From contig CAYMRB010000004.1 in NCBI GenBank assembly GCA_964392615.1, forward strand, positions 1-63,591: a DNA stretch of 63,591 nucleotides, given 5' to 3'. The DNA is from CAYMRB01 sp964392615. Lineage in GTDB: Bacteria; Planctomycetota; UBA8108. Every line of letters begins with the position of its first letter. Position 1 is the stretch's first letter. The notes beneath the pieces are model-generated. The model was given only the letters and a program-made list of their open reading frames with translations, was not told where the DNA came from and made no database searches. Below are positions 56,978-63,591 of the stretch, piece by piece. Made by a program: the position numbers and the translations under genes.

Positions 56978-58243
56978 CTACTTCCCGCCGATCGAGATCA
57001 GGTGGCCGTACGTGCGCAGGTACATGCGACCGCCGGAGATCACCGGCGTCCCCCGGCTGCGTTCGCCGAGCGAATTTCGCGCCAGGACCTTGAACTCGTC
57101 GGAGGCGGCGAGGACCCAGACCACGCCGCTCTCGTCGATGCAGTACATCCGGTTCTGCACGCAGATCGGCGATCCGGAGAACGCTGGCCGGCCCTCGAGG
57201 CGTTGCTGCCAGATCTTCTTGCCGGTGGCGGCCTCGTACGAGCTCACCACGCCGCCCTTGTCAGCCCAGACGTAGAGTCGGCCATCCTTGAAGAGCGGTG
57301 TCGGCACGTAGCCGACCGCGGATCGGATTCGGTACGCCTCGTGGGTTGCAGCCACGTCGCCTTTGCCGCCGCGCCGGGTGGCGACGAGGTAGTTGCCGCC
57401 GCCCCCCGAGCCGCACGTGCCGATCACGAGGTCGCCCGCGAGTACGGGCGACGAGACCGTGCGCAGCGAGAAGCACTTGTTCGACCACGCCGGCTTGCCG
57501 GTTCGCGCCTCGACGCTCGTGATGCCATGCGCGATGCTGTTGAACACGATCCGCGGCGTGCCGCCCTTCGTCTCGTACACACACGGAGTGCAGTACGACA
57601 CTCGTGCCGTCGTGCGCGGCGTCTTCCAGCGCACCTCGCCGGTCTTCAGATCGAGACCGAGCAGGCAGCTTCCCGCGTCGACCGTGCCGCGGCCGCCCTG
57701 CTCGTTCGACACGATCAGCAAGTCCTCGAACACGATTGGCGACGCGGCGTGTCCGTGACTCGCGACGAATCCACCGAGAGTGCGTCGCCAGAGCTCCTCG
57801 CCCGCGTGGCTCCAGGCGACGATTTCATTCTTCTTCGGATTGCAGATGTTGACGTACACCGCGTCGGCCGTCAGCGCCGGTGTGCTGGACGCGAAGCTGT
57901 TGCGGTTGTGGACGCGGTGTGGCGCGTTGTCGACGCCGCGCTTCCACCGCATCGCTCCGTCGCGCGTGCTCAGGCACACGAGGTCGAGCGTCTTGCCGTC
58001 GTCGACAGACGTCGTCAGGAAGATCTTGTCGCCCCAGATAACCGGCTGCGAGTGGCCGATGCCGGGTACCGCGACGCGCCAATTGGTGTCGGCTTCGGCA
58101 AACTTGACGGGAATGCCGGTCGCGTCGCTGAGCCCCGTGCCGTTGGGGCCGCGAAAGCGCGTCCATTCCTGAGCGCGCGATATCTCGGGAGTCGACAGGA
58201 GGGCGGCGAGCAGTACGGTGGCGATCAGAGCGGTGAGTCGCAT
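56978..58243 (-). CDS. secreted PQQ-type beta-propeller protein
   Basis: 421 aa. Signal peptide (LTALIATVLLAALLSTPEISRA), then EWTRFRGPNGTGLSD, an opening typical of planctomycetal PQQ-like propellers. Repeats of the form 'L-x-x-x-D-x-x-T-G-x-x-x-W' follow: LVCLSTRDGAMRWKR, LLGLDLKTGEVRWKT, VSSYEAATGKKIWQQ. Cys pairs (YCTPCVY, GSGGGGNY context) occur. Related to BamB and alcohol dehydrogenase propellers, but without the enzyme's catalytic residues that I can see, so probably a binding or scaffold protein. Gap of 42 bp to the CehA-like gene upstream on the same strand. Confidence 0.85.
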   Translation of the reverse strand: MRLTALIATVLLAALLSTPEISRAQEWTRFRGPNGTGLSDATGIPVKFAEADTNWRVAVPGIGHSQPVIWGDKIFLTTSVDDGKTLDLVCLSTRDGAMRWKRGVDNAPHRVHNRNSFASSTPALTADAVYVNICNPKKNEIVAWSHAGEELWRRTLGGFVASHGHAASPIVFEDLLIVSNEQGGRGTVDAGSCLLGLDLKTGEVRWKTPRTTARVSYCTPCVYETKGGTPRIVFNSIAHGITSVEARTGKPAWSNKCFSLRTVSSPVLAGDLVIGTCGSGGGGNYLVATRRGGKGDVAATHEAYRIRSAVGYVPTPLFKDGRLYVWADKGGVVSSYEAATGKKIWQQRLEGRPAFSGSPICVQNRMYCIDESGVVWVLAASDEFKVLARNSLGERSRGTPVISGGRMYLRTYGHLISIGGK

Positions 58244-58285
58244 GCGACGGTGTTCTCTCTCGGTCTCGTTTGTTTCGGGGCGATC

Positions 58286-59938
58286 TCAGCGTGCGGACGA
58301 CTCGAGCGCGCGGTAGGCCTTCAATGCGGTCTCGTACTCCGCGATGGCCGCGGGGGGCAGCACGCCTCGGCTGCGCTCGATCTGCCGCCGAACCCGTTCG
58401 ACCAGATACTGTACTTCCTCCCGCCGGGGGCGAAGCGGCTTTCCCGCGACGTCGATGTGGACCGGACTCGAGTGCGCGAAGCGCACGCGTCCGTCGGGGA
58501 GCGTCGCGAAGGCGCGCACGGCGATCCACGCCGACCCGTCGATCTGCACGGTCTCGGCGAAGCGCGTTGTCAGCGCGCCTGCGTCCGTGCGCGTCGCCTG
58601 GGCGTCGATCGTGCGCACGACTTCGCCATTGACGACGATCTCGAGGCTCGACAACGGCCGCGGACCGACGACCTCGCCGGCGACGCGGAACGAGCGCCCC
58701 GCACCGAATGCGGCGCCATCGAACCGGAAGCGGTGTCCCGGCGGCTGGTCGTCGACGCGAACGAACAGCATGGGCTCGGTCGTCACGAAGCTGCGACCGG
58801 CATCGAGACCGCGAACCCACGCGTCGTAGTCGAATCCGTCCGGCAGCTCGACATAGACGCGCCCGAAGCCGAGTGGCACCGGATGCACTCCCGACGCCGT
58901 GCCGGCCGTCGGCCGCAGCCGGAAGCCGCAATCGAGCAGCGCGTAGTAGTTCGCGAAGCCGAACTCGATCCAGCCACGCTCCGTGCTCCGATCGACTCGC
59001 ATGTAGTCGGCGGGCTCCTCGCCCCAGTTCTTGAACAGGAACTCGGTGCGCCAGACGTGATTGTTCGACAGCTCGAACAGGTCGACGTTCATGATCGGGA
59101 CGATCGCCATCGACCACGGCCAGTTGTGCTTGTCGAGCTCGATGAGTCCGCCTTCGCGGCGGGTCTTCGCGGCGATCGGCGCGACCGGCGGCGCGCCTTC
59201 GGAAAACGTCTCGCGGTGGTTCAGCAGGAACACAGCGCCAAGCGTGTGCCGCTTGCCGCCGACGCTGAAGATCTCGTACTCCGTGTTGCGCGGCCAGATC
59301 ACGTGCGTGTCGTCGACGCGGATCAGCTCGCGCCCCGGCTCGGGATTGAGCTTGGCCCCGGCGGTCGCCGACGGGCGGCGCGGTGCCTCGAACGCCTTCG
59401 TCACCCAGTAGACGAGCGGAAACGTCACGTTGAGGTCTTCCGCGGCGACGATATTGGGCAGATCCGCAAGGGATCGGTGGACGTGCGTGTCGCCCGAGTA
59501 CCAGCCGCGCGCGGCCATGTCGATCCAGCGGCGCAGCGGGATGTCGACACGCGCCGGGCGATCGGTGATCCGGAGGTCGACCGACTTCGGGAGGTACTCC
59601 TTGCCGCGCTCCGCGATCAGCGTGTAAGAGCCCGGCGGCAGGTCGGCCTCGAATGCGTGCGCCGACAGCGTCGTGTGTCTCTCGAAGCTCCGTCCGCGCT
59701 GCCTGTCGTAGACGACGGCCGAGCCGCGTGGGTCGGAGGAGCGCGCGAAGAAGTGCTTGCCGTCGTCACCGCGGATGTAGAGCCGCGCGGCGACAGCCTG
59801 GCCTGTCGCGGCATCGGTGATGCGACCGTTGACGCGGACCGACCGATCGTCGCCCAGCGCGAGCGTGCCCGCGAACAGAACCGCGGTCAGGGCGGGTAGC
59901 CAGGCGACCTTCCGTGGCGGGCTGTTTGGAATGGGCAT
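58286..59938 (-). CDS. CehA/McbA-like secreted metallohydrolase
   Basis: 550 aa. Signal peptide (LPALTAVLFAGTLALG), an N-terminal carboxypeptidase-regulatory-like beta domain (VNGRITDAATGQAVAARLYI), then WYSGDTHVHRSLADL, the His-x-His start of a PHP/CehA-type metal site, with further conserved stretches (LLNHRETFSEG, ELDKHNWPWSMAIVPIMNVD, ELSNNHVWRTEF). The C-terminal quarter is a beta domain and a helical tail. Many planctomycetes carry several such proteins. Substrate unknown. Located just upstream of the PQQ-type gene on the same strand. Confidence 0.72.
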   Translation of the reverse strand: MPIPNSPPRKVAWLPALTAVLFAGTLALGDDRSVRVNGRITDAATGQAVAARLYIRGDDGKHFFARSSDPRGSAVVYDRQRGRSFERHTTLSAHAFEADLPPGSYTLIAERGKEYLPKSVDLRITDRPARVDIPLRRWIDMAARGWYSGDTHVHRSLADLPNIVAAEDLNVTFPLVYWVTKAFEAPRRPSATAGAKLNPEPGRELIRVDDTHVIWPRNTEYEIFSVGGKRHTLGAVFLLNHRETFSEGAPPVAPIAAKTRREGGLIELDKHNWPWSMAIVPIMNVDLFELSNNHVWRTEFLFKNWGEEPADYMRVDRSTERGWIEFGFANYYALLDCGFRLRPTAGTASGVHPVPLGFGRVYVELPDGFDYDAWVRGLDAGRSFVTTEPMLFVRVDDQPPGHRFRFDGAAFGAGRSFRVAGEVVGPRPLSSLEIVVNGEVVRTIDAQATRTDAGALTTRFAETVQIDGSAWIAVRAFATLPDGRVRFAHSSPVHIDVAGKPLRPRREEVQYLVERVRRQIERSRGVLPPAAIAEYETALKAYRALESSAR

Positions 59939-60021
59939 GCCGCGACCGTACGCGTGGATCCGCCCGTTCTCCAGGGGATTTCGCGGGCGCCGGACGCGGA
60001 CGCCGGGCCGTCAGGTCGAGC

Positions 60022-60357
60022 TCAGACCGCGTCGGTCGTCGGATCGCAGACGACTAGGAATGTCACGCCGGTCGTCGTCGTGATCGGCGAGGCCTTCGAG
60101 CCCTTCGGCACGACGCGCAGCGTGCCCTCCTGATACACGACGCCCTGGCTCTCGTACTCGCCCTTCAGGACGTAGTGCTGCACTGTTCCTGCATGCGTGG
60201 GCGGATCGATCGTGCCCGCCGGTGCCAGTCGCACCAGAAGCGTCTTCGATCCCGTCGTTCGATCCTCACGCAGAACTTTGACGTGAGGGGTCCCCGCGAA
60301 CTCACTCGACCCCTGCCACTGGATGGCTGGAGCGTACACGGCCGACACGGACTTCAT
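60022..60357 (-). CDS. small cupin-fold protein
   Basis: 111 aa single cupin barrel: LLVRLAPAGTIDPPTHAGTVQ, then HYVLKGEYESQGVVYQEGTLR and VVPKGSKASPITT. The metal-binding set is partial: the His of PTHAG and HYVLKGEY are present, and the usual later His is not evident. Resembles ChrR-type or similar stress cupins. Stands alone between the CehA-like and ATP-grasp-like genes. Confidence 0.72.
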   Translation of the reverse strand: MKSVSAVYAPAIQWQGSSEFAGTPHVKVLREDRTTGSKTLLVRLAPAGTIDPPTHAGTVQHYVLKGEYESQGVVYQEGTLRVVPKGSKASPITTTTGVTFLVVCDPTTDAV

Positions 60358-60462
60358 CGCCTTCTTCGCCTCCGAAGACCTCTATTCGGGAAGTGGAGAG
60401 CTTCCCCCTTTTCTATTGATATCGGCACCGGGCGGACCTGACCATGAAACATTCTCGGCAGA

Positions 60463-61662
60463 TCACGATTTTTTTTGCCGCTGCGTGACGCTCGGCCGGG
60501 CGATCGCCCCGGCCGATCCGGAATCGCCGCGCATCAGTTGATGGGCATCGCTCGTCGCGTCGCCGCCGGCGAGCTCGAACACGCACCAGTCGTCCGTCGA
60601 TTCCCCGCTCCAGAGCCGATCGCGGAGCACACGAGCGACGAGTCCGAAGCTGCAACGCGCGTTGATCTCGGCGAGTGGGTGGATCCGTACGTCGTCCGTA
60701 CGGGGATCGCGCCAGCGGAAGCCGTCGACGACGAACGCGCCGCGGTAGCCGCGTTCGCGGAGTCGCTCGCCGACCGTCTCGACGACGCGATCGACGTCCG
60801 GGAGCTCGCTCGAGAACACGCCGTCATCGGGAGGTACGGCGACACCCTGCACCGTTCCCGTGCCGGCCACGACGAGCCGGTGGCTGAATCGCCACCGCGT
60901 GCCGACGTCGTCGACGATCCCGCCGGCGCCGAAGTCCTCGACGCGGTCGAGCCACGGCTCCCACACGAGGGGGCCGTGCTCGGCGAAGAGACGTTCGACC
61001 CGGCGTCGCTCCGCTGGATCCAGCCGGGCGCCGCGACCGAGCGCTCGCGACCGCCCGGCGGCCGAGAACCGCGCCTTCAGCACCCAGCTCGTGCCGAGCC
61101 TCGCGTCGGGGCCGACGGAGACCTGTCGCAGCGCATCCTCGAGCTCGCGAACGTCCTCGACGAGGCGCGCTCCCGGCAACGCGACGTCGAGCTCGCGCGC
61201 GATCTCGAGCGCGAAGGCTCGATCGTTGACCGCAGCGGCGACGTCCGGCGCACAGCCGCTCCACACGGCGGCGGACGCGGACGGCGGCAGCGGATCGTCG
61301 TGGGCGTCTTTCAGCGAGGGCGCGCCCCGCGCGCGAAGCGCGGCGACGGCGGGCGTCTCGCCCCATGCCAGCACCGCGCCGAACCCTGCGAGCTCGTCGA
61401 GCGGGCCGCTGACGAGCGTCGGCATCGCGAGCCCCGGGAGCGGCCCGAGGTGGCGCTCGGCCACCGGCTCCGGGGTCCACAGGACGTCGCCGTCGCGCGC
61501 GAACGCCCGCATCGCGGTCGCCATCCGCGAGATGCGTTCCCTGACGCCGCGCGGCAGCGGTCGCCGCGGTGCCGAGCCGCCGATCCCGGCGACGCGCGCC
61601 ATCTCGGCCTCGCAGTCGAGGTTCGCGACGATCAGCCGCGGCGGGACGGCGGCGTCCGTCAC
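60463..61662 (-). CDS. ATP-grasp-like protein of unknown function
   Basis: 399 aa. I read it as an ATP-grasp fold from VWSGCAPDVAAAVNDRAFALE (cut), GTSWVLKARFSAAGRSRAL as the Lys-bearing ATP lobe, VWEPWLDRVEDFG, GYRGAFVVDGF and HPLAEINARCSFGLVARVL, which matches the metal-binding Glu-x-Asn end motif. ATP-grasp enzymes join an acid to an amine or thiol. The GTG start overlaps the DUF455 stop (GTGA), so the two are coupled. Ends with a Gln/Lys/Ser tail. Substrate unknown; no peptide or natural-product cluster around it. Confidence 0.65.
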   Translation of the reverse strand: MTDAAVPPRLIVANLDCEAEMARVAGIGGSAPRRPLPRGVRERISRMATAMRAFARDGDVLWTPEPVAERHLGPLPGLAMPTLVSGPLDELAGFGAVLAWGETPAVAALRARGAPSLKDAHDDPLPPSASAAVWSGCAPDVAAAVNDRAFALEIARELDVALPGARLVEDVRELEDALRQVSVGPDARLGTSWVLKARFSAAGRSRALGRGARLDPAERRRVERLFAEHGPLVWEPWLDRVEDFGAGGIVDDVGTRWRFSHRLVVAGTGTVQGVAVPPDDGVFSSELPDVDRVVETVGERLRERGYRGAFVVDGFRWRDPRTDDVRIHPLAEINARCSFGLVARVLRDRLWSGESTDDWCVFELAGGDATSDAHQLMRGDSGSAGAIARPSVTQRQKKS

Positions 61663-62441
61663 TGGCCGCTCTCTTCCAGCAGACGGATGAACTCTTCGTC
61701 GAGGCCCGCGGCCAGGCGGCTATCGCGGTGAAAGGTCTTGCCCTTCGCGAGCGCTGGCCGCAGTGGCCAGGTGACGTTCGCGCAGTAGGCGTCCCACATC
61801 GTCTGCTCCGGCTCCTTGAGCTGCTCGAGCCACTTCCAGCCGAAGTACACGTGACCGACCTCGTCGTCGTGGATCTGCTCCACCGCGAGCGCCGACTTCT
61901 CGTCACCCGCCTTGCGCATGATGGCGGCCGAGTCCACCGCGTGATCGAGGTTGGCGCCTTCGAATGTCAGCGACATCGCGCAGACGAACTGAATCGGCGT
62001 CGAGATCGTCCGGGCCTTGGACCAGAAGTACCCGCTGACGGGGAAATCGCCGAACTCGCCGCCATGGCTGCGCAAGCGGCCGATGTAGAGCCGCGTGTGC
62101 CGCTGTTCTTCATAGAGGATCTGCAGGATGCCGCGGCGAAACTCGGCCGGCGCCGTCGGGAACGCGAGCAGCGCCCACGCGAAGAGCTCGGTCGCCTGGA
62201 GCTCGTGGTTCGCGTAGGAGTGCAGAATGCGCCGCCGCTGCTGCGGGTCGTGGAAGCCCTCGATCGACGGGACGCGCGTCTTCGATCCCGGCTGGATGCA
62301 CAGCGCCGGCGGCCGCGACGGCCCCTCGAGAAGCAGCGGTTCGCCGGGGTCGTCGTCGGTGAGGGGTTCGGTCGGCGTCGTCAGCTTGTCGTCGAGCTCT
62401 TCCGACGAGATGACTCGAATCGCGAACTCGCGGATCTCCAT
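61659..62441 (-). CDS. DUF455 ferritin-like diiron protein
   Basis: 260 aa from ATG 62441 (MEIREFAIRVISSEELDD) with AGGAG just before it; the frame is open to 62741 but without homology. Ferritin-like four-helix ligands: Glu in NHELQATELFAW, Glu-x-x-His in YEEQRHTRLYIG, Glu in LTFEGANLDHAV, and Glu-x-x-His in HDDEVGHVYFGW. These make a full diiron set. DUF455 proteins include tRNA-modifying hydroxylase relatives, but the reaction is not settled. Overlaps the ATP-grasp-like gene by four bases and diverges from the dockerin-like gene. Confidence 0.85.
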   Translation of the reverse strand: MEIREFAIRVISSEELDDKLTTPTEPLTDDDPGEPLLLEGPSRPPALCIQPGSKTRVPSIEGFHDPQQRRRILHSYANHELQATELFAWALLAFPTAPAEFRRGILQILYEEQRHTRLYIGRLRSHGGEFGDFPVSGYFWSKARTISTPIQFVCAMSLTFEGANLDHAVDSAAIMRKAGDEKSALAVEQIHDDEVGHVYFGWKWLEQLKEPEQTMWDAYCANVTWPLRPALAKGKTFHRDSRLAAGLDEEFIRLLEESGQ

Positions 62442-62616
62442 CGCATCGCTCCTGTCGCCCTGACTGCGGACTCCAACGGGCTGCTCAGGAGTTGTACCGA
62501 TGTGCGGAGATCTTGTCACGGATGCGTCCGGGACGCTTCTGTGAGGGTGAAGGGACGGTAGTTCCGGGCTCAGCGGCAAGCAGACCCCGAACCCACACAA
62601 AGCTCTCGGAGGACAC

Positions 62617-63591
62617 ATGAGACGGCTCTCGATCGCGTTCGCGTCTTTGACTCTCGCATGGCTCTTGGCATTCCCCGCGTTCGTTCGTGCTGACGACTTG
62701 TTCCGGCGCGGCGATGCCAACACGACGGGGAGCGTCGACATCTCGGATCCGATCTGGATGCTCGGCTACCTGTTCTCCGGCGGCGATGGGCCGAAGTGTC
62801 CCGACGCGGCCGATTTCAATGACGACGGGGACGTCGACATCGGCGACCCGATCTTCGGCCTCGGCTTCCTGTTCTTCGGCAACGCGCCGCCGCCGGCTCC
62901 CGGGCCGTTCGACTGCGGGGCGGATCCGACCGCCGACTCCCTCGGACCGTGTGACGACGACACGTGCGACGCGCCTTCATCGTGCACCGATCTGTCGTTC
63001 GCGACCGTGCTCGCGGGCGCCGCTGGCCGCGCTGCCGACGAGGTCGCGGAGGCGGCGGAGGATCGCGCGTCGACCGACGCGTATCGCTACCTCGAGGATC
63101 GCGTCGCGGAGCCGCCGGCCGAGGCGACGGTGATTCTCGAGACATACCACCGTGAAAGCGGCGAGCACGGGTTCTTCTTCGCTCGCGTTCGCGACGGCGG
63201 CACGACGATCGACGCGGCCACCAATCTCGCGGGAATCGCGGCGCCCGGCGGCGTCAAGGTGAGCGAGCCCGGCGCGATCGCCGAGGTCACGGTCTCGGTC
63301 GACCCCGACATGGCCGCGCTCCTCGGCGACCTCGCTGGCGCCGGCGCGACAAGCGGGGCCGGCGGCGACGGCAGCGTGCTCGACGGAACGGCGACCCTCG
63401 TGAGCTTCGAGACCGGTGGCTCCTGCGTCCAGCACGGCCTCTACGGCTACGCGTTCCCGATTCCGGACCGCCGCCCGTCGATGCCGGAGCCGGCCGACGT
63501 CGGTCGCTACTTCCAGGCGGTCGTGGCCTGGGATCTGTGGGCCGCGATCTTCGCGCCGGCGCCGCTGCCGCTCGCGCCCGCCCGCGCGCCG
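62617..63591 (+). CDS. secreted protein with dockerin-like repeats, cut by the window end
   Basis: Open for 325 codons from ATG 62617 to the last base, with CGGAGG upstream; the C-terminus is missing. Signal peptide to about residue 25 (AWLLAFPAFVRA). Then two dockerin/EF-hand-like loops: FRRGDANTTGSVDISDPIWML and ADFNDDGDVDIGDPIFGL, each with Asp/Asn ligands at Ca-binding spacing, followed by a YLFSGG/FLFFGNAPP strand and a Cys-rich link. Repeats of this exact style are common at the N-terminus of secreted planctomycete proteins. The remaining ~200 residues are beta-rich and unassigned (ETYHRESGEHGFFFARVRDG). Confidence 0.8.
   Translation, partial: MRRLSIAFASLTLAWLLAFPAFVRADDLFRRGDANTTGSVDISDPIWMLGYLFSGGDGPKCPDAADFNDDGDVDIGDPIFGLGFLFFGNAPPPAPGPFDCGADPTADSLGPCDDDTCDAPSSCTDLSFATVLAGAAGRAADEVAEAAEDRASTDAYRYLEDRVAEPPAEATVILETYHRESGEHGFFFARVRDGGTTIDAATNLAGIAAPGGVKVSEPGAIAEVTVSVDPDMAALLGDLAGAGATSGAGGDGSVLDGTATLVSFETGGSCVQHGLYGYAFPIPDRRPSMPEPADVGRYFQAVVAWDLWAAIFAPAPLPLAPARAP

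Noticed and set aside
57002..59899. Plus-strand open frame of 965 codons
   Set aside because: Runs antisense across two well-supported genes (PQQ-type propeller and CehA-like) and reads as Arg/Ala/Asp-rich shadow protein.

Overview
The window looks like chromosomal DNA from a high-GC bacterium, most likely an uncultured Planctomycetota. The signs are a secreted protein with dockerin-like GDAN/DISDP repeats at the right edge, a PQQ-type propeller protein beginning WTRFRGPNGTG, a CehA/McbA-type hydrolase, DUF455 and SxtJ/DUF5989 genes, an FHA-Ser/Thr kinase, and many secreted proteins of unknown role. This assignment rests on gene style only: there is no rRNA or ribosomal protein to anchor it. 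I found no tRNA, rRNA, CRISPR array, phage gene or transposase. A run of almost pure C and G inside one gene (12338-12396) suggests draft or MAG-quality sequence there.

Layout. 0-5.3 kb: glgB diverges from thrS, followed by a 700-bp non-coding stretch with a tandemly repeated hairpin and terminator. 5.3-12.7 kb: an outer-membrane barrel protein, a membrane protein with carboxypeptidase-regulatory repeats translationally coupled to a lipoprotein, and a DUF255/YyaL thioredoxin-fold protein whose frame breaks at the C/G run. 12.8-16 kb: a small unknown gene and a 925-aa FHA kinase whose kinase domain is interrupted by a complete-looking STAND-type ATPase module. 16-19.8 kb: a four-gene set of carbamoyltransferase, SxtJ, DUF5989 and SGNH hydrolase. 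19.9-24.5 kb: mutS with a stand-alone MshEN (candidate c-di-GMP sensor) gene, diverging from an RsbW-like kinase and STAS pair. 24.6-28 kb: ispH-trmB-uvrC. 28-36 kb: UDP-N-acetylhexosamine dehydrogenase, an enlarged beta-propeller phytase and an alpha-2-macroglobulin-like protein. 36-40.5 kb: Gfo/Idh oxidoreductase, SUKH-domain protein, a 52-codon gene and a polytopic membrane protein. 40.7-46 kb: leuB-argS diverging from trpB-trpA. 46-50 kb: a four-gene minor-pilin/HEAT operon. 50-56.6 kb: a membrane protein, an SDR, gltX, then a PstS-like binding protein coupled to a hybrid histidine kinase. 57-62.4 kb: PQQ-propeller, CehA-like, cupin, ATP-grasp-like and DUF455 diiron genes. 62.6 kb to the end: a truncated dockerin-like secreted protein.

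Most of the window is housekeeping (three aminoacyl-tRNA synthetases, MutS, UvrC, IspH, TrmB, Trp and Leu enzymes) mixed with signalling and cell-surface genes. The strongest candidate for something undescribed is the split kinase at 13186-15963: the conserved kinase motifs are all present, but about 510 residues carrying a Walker A ATPase lie between the catalytic loop and the DFG motif. Other leads are the tandem hairpins, which differ only by one compensatory base-pair change, the stand-alone MshEN gene, the binding-protein/hybrid-kinase pair with no transporter, and the coupled DUF455/ATP-grasp-like pair.
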